This document shows, piece after piece, positions 21,539-22,142 of a stretch of 22,142 nt of DNA. Under the pieces are notes generated by a model. The model saw nothing but the letters and a program-made list of their open reading frames with translations. It made no database searches and was not told where the DNA came from. Position 1 is the first letter of the stretch, and each line of letters opens with the position of its first letter. The DNA lies in contig CAYONQ010000041.1 of NCBI GenBank assembly GCA_964405375.1, positions 1 to 22,142 of the forward strand, given 5' to 3'. This DNA comes from CAYONQ01 sp964405375. Lineage in GTDB: Bacteria > Planctomycetota > Phycisphaerae > Sedimentisphaerales > Anaerobacaceae. A program made the position numbers and the translations under genes.

Positions 21539-21745
21539 TTAGGCAGTTGCTATCTCTTTGGCTTTATTCAGAATCTCAATGATTTCATCGTCAGGTTTGA
21601 GACCTCTTACCACCATAAGCCTCCCTACCTCTTGGCCGAGTTGAACTTTCAAACGCTCAAACCTTGATCCTATATATTTATCATGCACCAACTGACGCAG
21701 TTGATTCTCTACGGGCTTTTCTGAATCAACATCAAACTTACTAAT
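21539..21745 (-). CDS. possible small protein with a non-standard ATT start
   Basis: A 68-codon frame lies on the minus strand with an excellent SD, GGAGGTG (21751-21757), five bases before an ATT codon. There is no ATG, GTG or TTG until codon 19. The peptide looks genuinely coding: after SKFDVDSEKPVENQLRQLV come HDKYIGSRFERL, VQLGQEVGRLM and KPDDEIIEILNKAKEIATA, giving a charged, helical, soluble protein. I do not know its family. It could use ATT as infC does, or be a gene that lost its ATG by a single change. It lies about 200 bases upstream of the XRE gene in the same direction and may belong to that module. Confidence 0.45.
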   Translation of the reverse strand: MSKFDVDSEKPVENQLRQLVHDKYIGSRFERLKVQLGQEVGRLMVVRGLKPDDEIIEILNKAKEIATA

Positions 21746-21757
21746 TTCTTCACCTCC

Positions 21758-22142
21758 AAAGAATCCCGCTTAAAATCTGCGCTGTGCTGCCTGCGGTTCG
21801 GCCTTGTTCTTACTTACTGCTCAGCAACGCTGCTGCGTAATACTGTACGCCCCTCATTCCTGCCTCCGCCAGCACCCTCTGGATAGACACGAGATACGAA
21901 TTTAGTCAGCTTAAAGCGAAGCTGTGGCGGCCAAGCCGCCTGTGGACGAAGGCGGCAGGTCTTCGCAGATGCTCGTATCGAGAAAGACCTCTGCCGAGCA
22001 CACAAAGCTGACTAAAATAGATCTGTATTGATTCGTGTTCATTCGTGGCAAATAATTTACTTCTGTCTTCTGTCTTTGTGCCTTTTCGTGGCTTAAAAAA
22101 TCCTGTCATCCTGTCCAAAAGTCTCTGCGCTCTCGGCGTTCT
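21758..22142. repeat. repeat-rich right end of the window
   Basis: No gene is supported. It contains two heptamers ACGAGAT and ACGAATT (21889-21902), a 116-base inverted-repeat element (21901-22016), GATTCGTGTTCATTCGTGGC (22030-22049), heptamers CTTCTGT twice then CTTTGTG (22060-22080), the phrase CTTTGTGCCTTTTCGTGGC (22074-22092), and the 8-base repeat ATCCTGTC twice (about 22100-22115). Confidence 0.55.
21901..22016. repeat. 116-base element with 12-base perfect terminal inverted repeats
   Basis: TTTAGTCAGCTT (21901-21912) and AAGCTGACTAAA (22005-22016) are exact inverted repeats. The interior holds further stems: CAGCTT/AAGCTG, GGCGG/CCGCC, and GGCAGGTCTT pairing with AAGACCTCTGCC with a bulge, capped by CTCG-TAT-CGAG. 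It could be a MITE-like element or a structured RNA. No clear target-site duplication is visible. Confidence 0.5.

Noticed and set aside
21814..22118. Two minus-strand frames at the right end of the window
   Set aside because: They are composed of the 116-base inverted-repeat element and other repeat phrases; no SD or recognisable protein.

Overview
The window most resembles the chromosome of a free-living planctomycete, probably of the Phycisphaerae/Sedimentisphaerales kind. The reasons are three exported proteins with PEP-CTERM tails, a secreted glycoside hydrolase, several start codons without a Shine-Dalgarno (SD) sequence, and intergenic spaces packed with degenerate repeats. This is inferred from gene content; no rRNA or tRNA is present to confirm it.

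Layout. From 1 to 5030 (+) there is a compact operon: argD, argF, a beta-class DNA methyltransferase, a MjaI-like restriction endonuclease, and rdgB. Neighbouring genes overlap or lie within 14 bases, so a restriction-modification (R-M) pair sits inside an arginine/nucleotide-housekeeping operon. 5226-8195 (+) is a secreted family-2 glycoside hydrolase and 8356-10725 (+) is topA. On the minus strand, 11097-13282 is a PEP-CTERM cluster of three genes with a candidate 28-codon ORF in one junction, 14020-15240 is an AlaC-type aminotransferase, 15482-17508 is groES-groEL, and 17861-18268 is a degenerate response-regulator receiver. From 18856 to 21336 lies a second, AT-rich defence-like locus: a methyltransferase with an N-terminal B3-like domain faces a convergent operon of an XRE regulator and an unrecognised 356-residue protein with DHH-like motifs. 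A palindrome upstream of the regulator could be its operator, and a possible 68-codon ORF without a standard start codon lies further upstream.

The gaps between genes are not empty. They hold several repeat families: arrays with a 7-base period, a CTCAAACTGACC palindrome family, ATTCCCGC hairpins, CCCCGTTAGAA hairpins, and a GCCACGAAGGCGCAAAGACAC-like phrase. Two of these families also occur inside rdgB. An in-frame insert of roughly 35 codons carries the phrase and four tandem GAGCGAC heptamers, and the rdgB stop codon lies in a half-copy of the palindrome. The strongest leads are the rdgB insert, the window-wide 7-base repeats, the methyltransferase fused to a degraded staphylococcal-nuclease-like domain, and the MTase/XRE/DHH-like locus. 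All family assignments come from reading motifs by eye; no database search was run.
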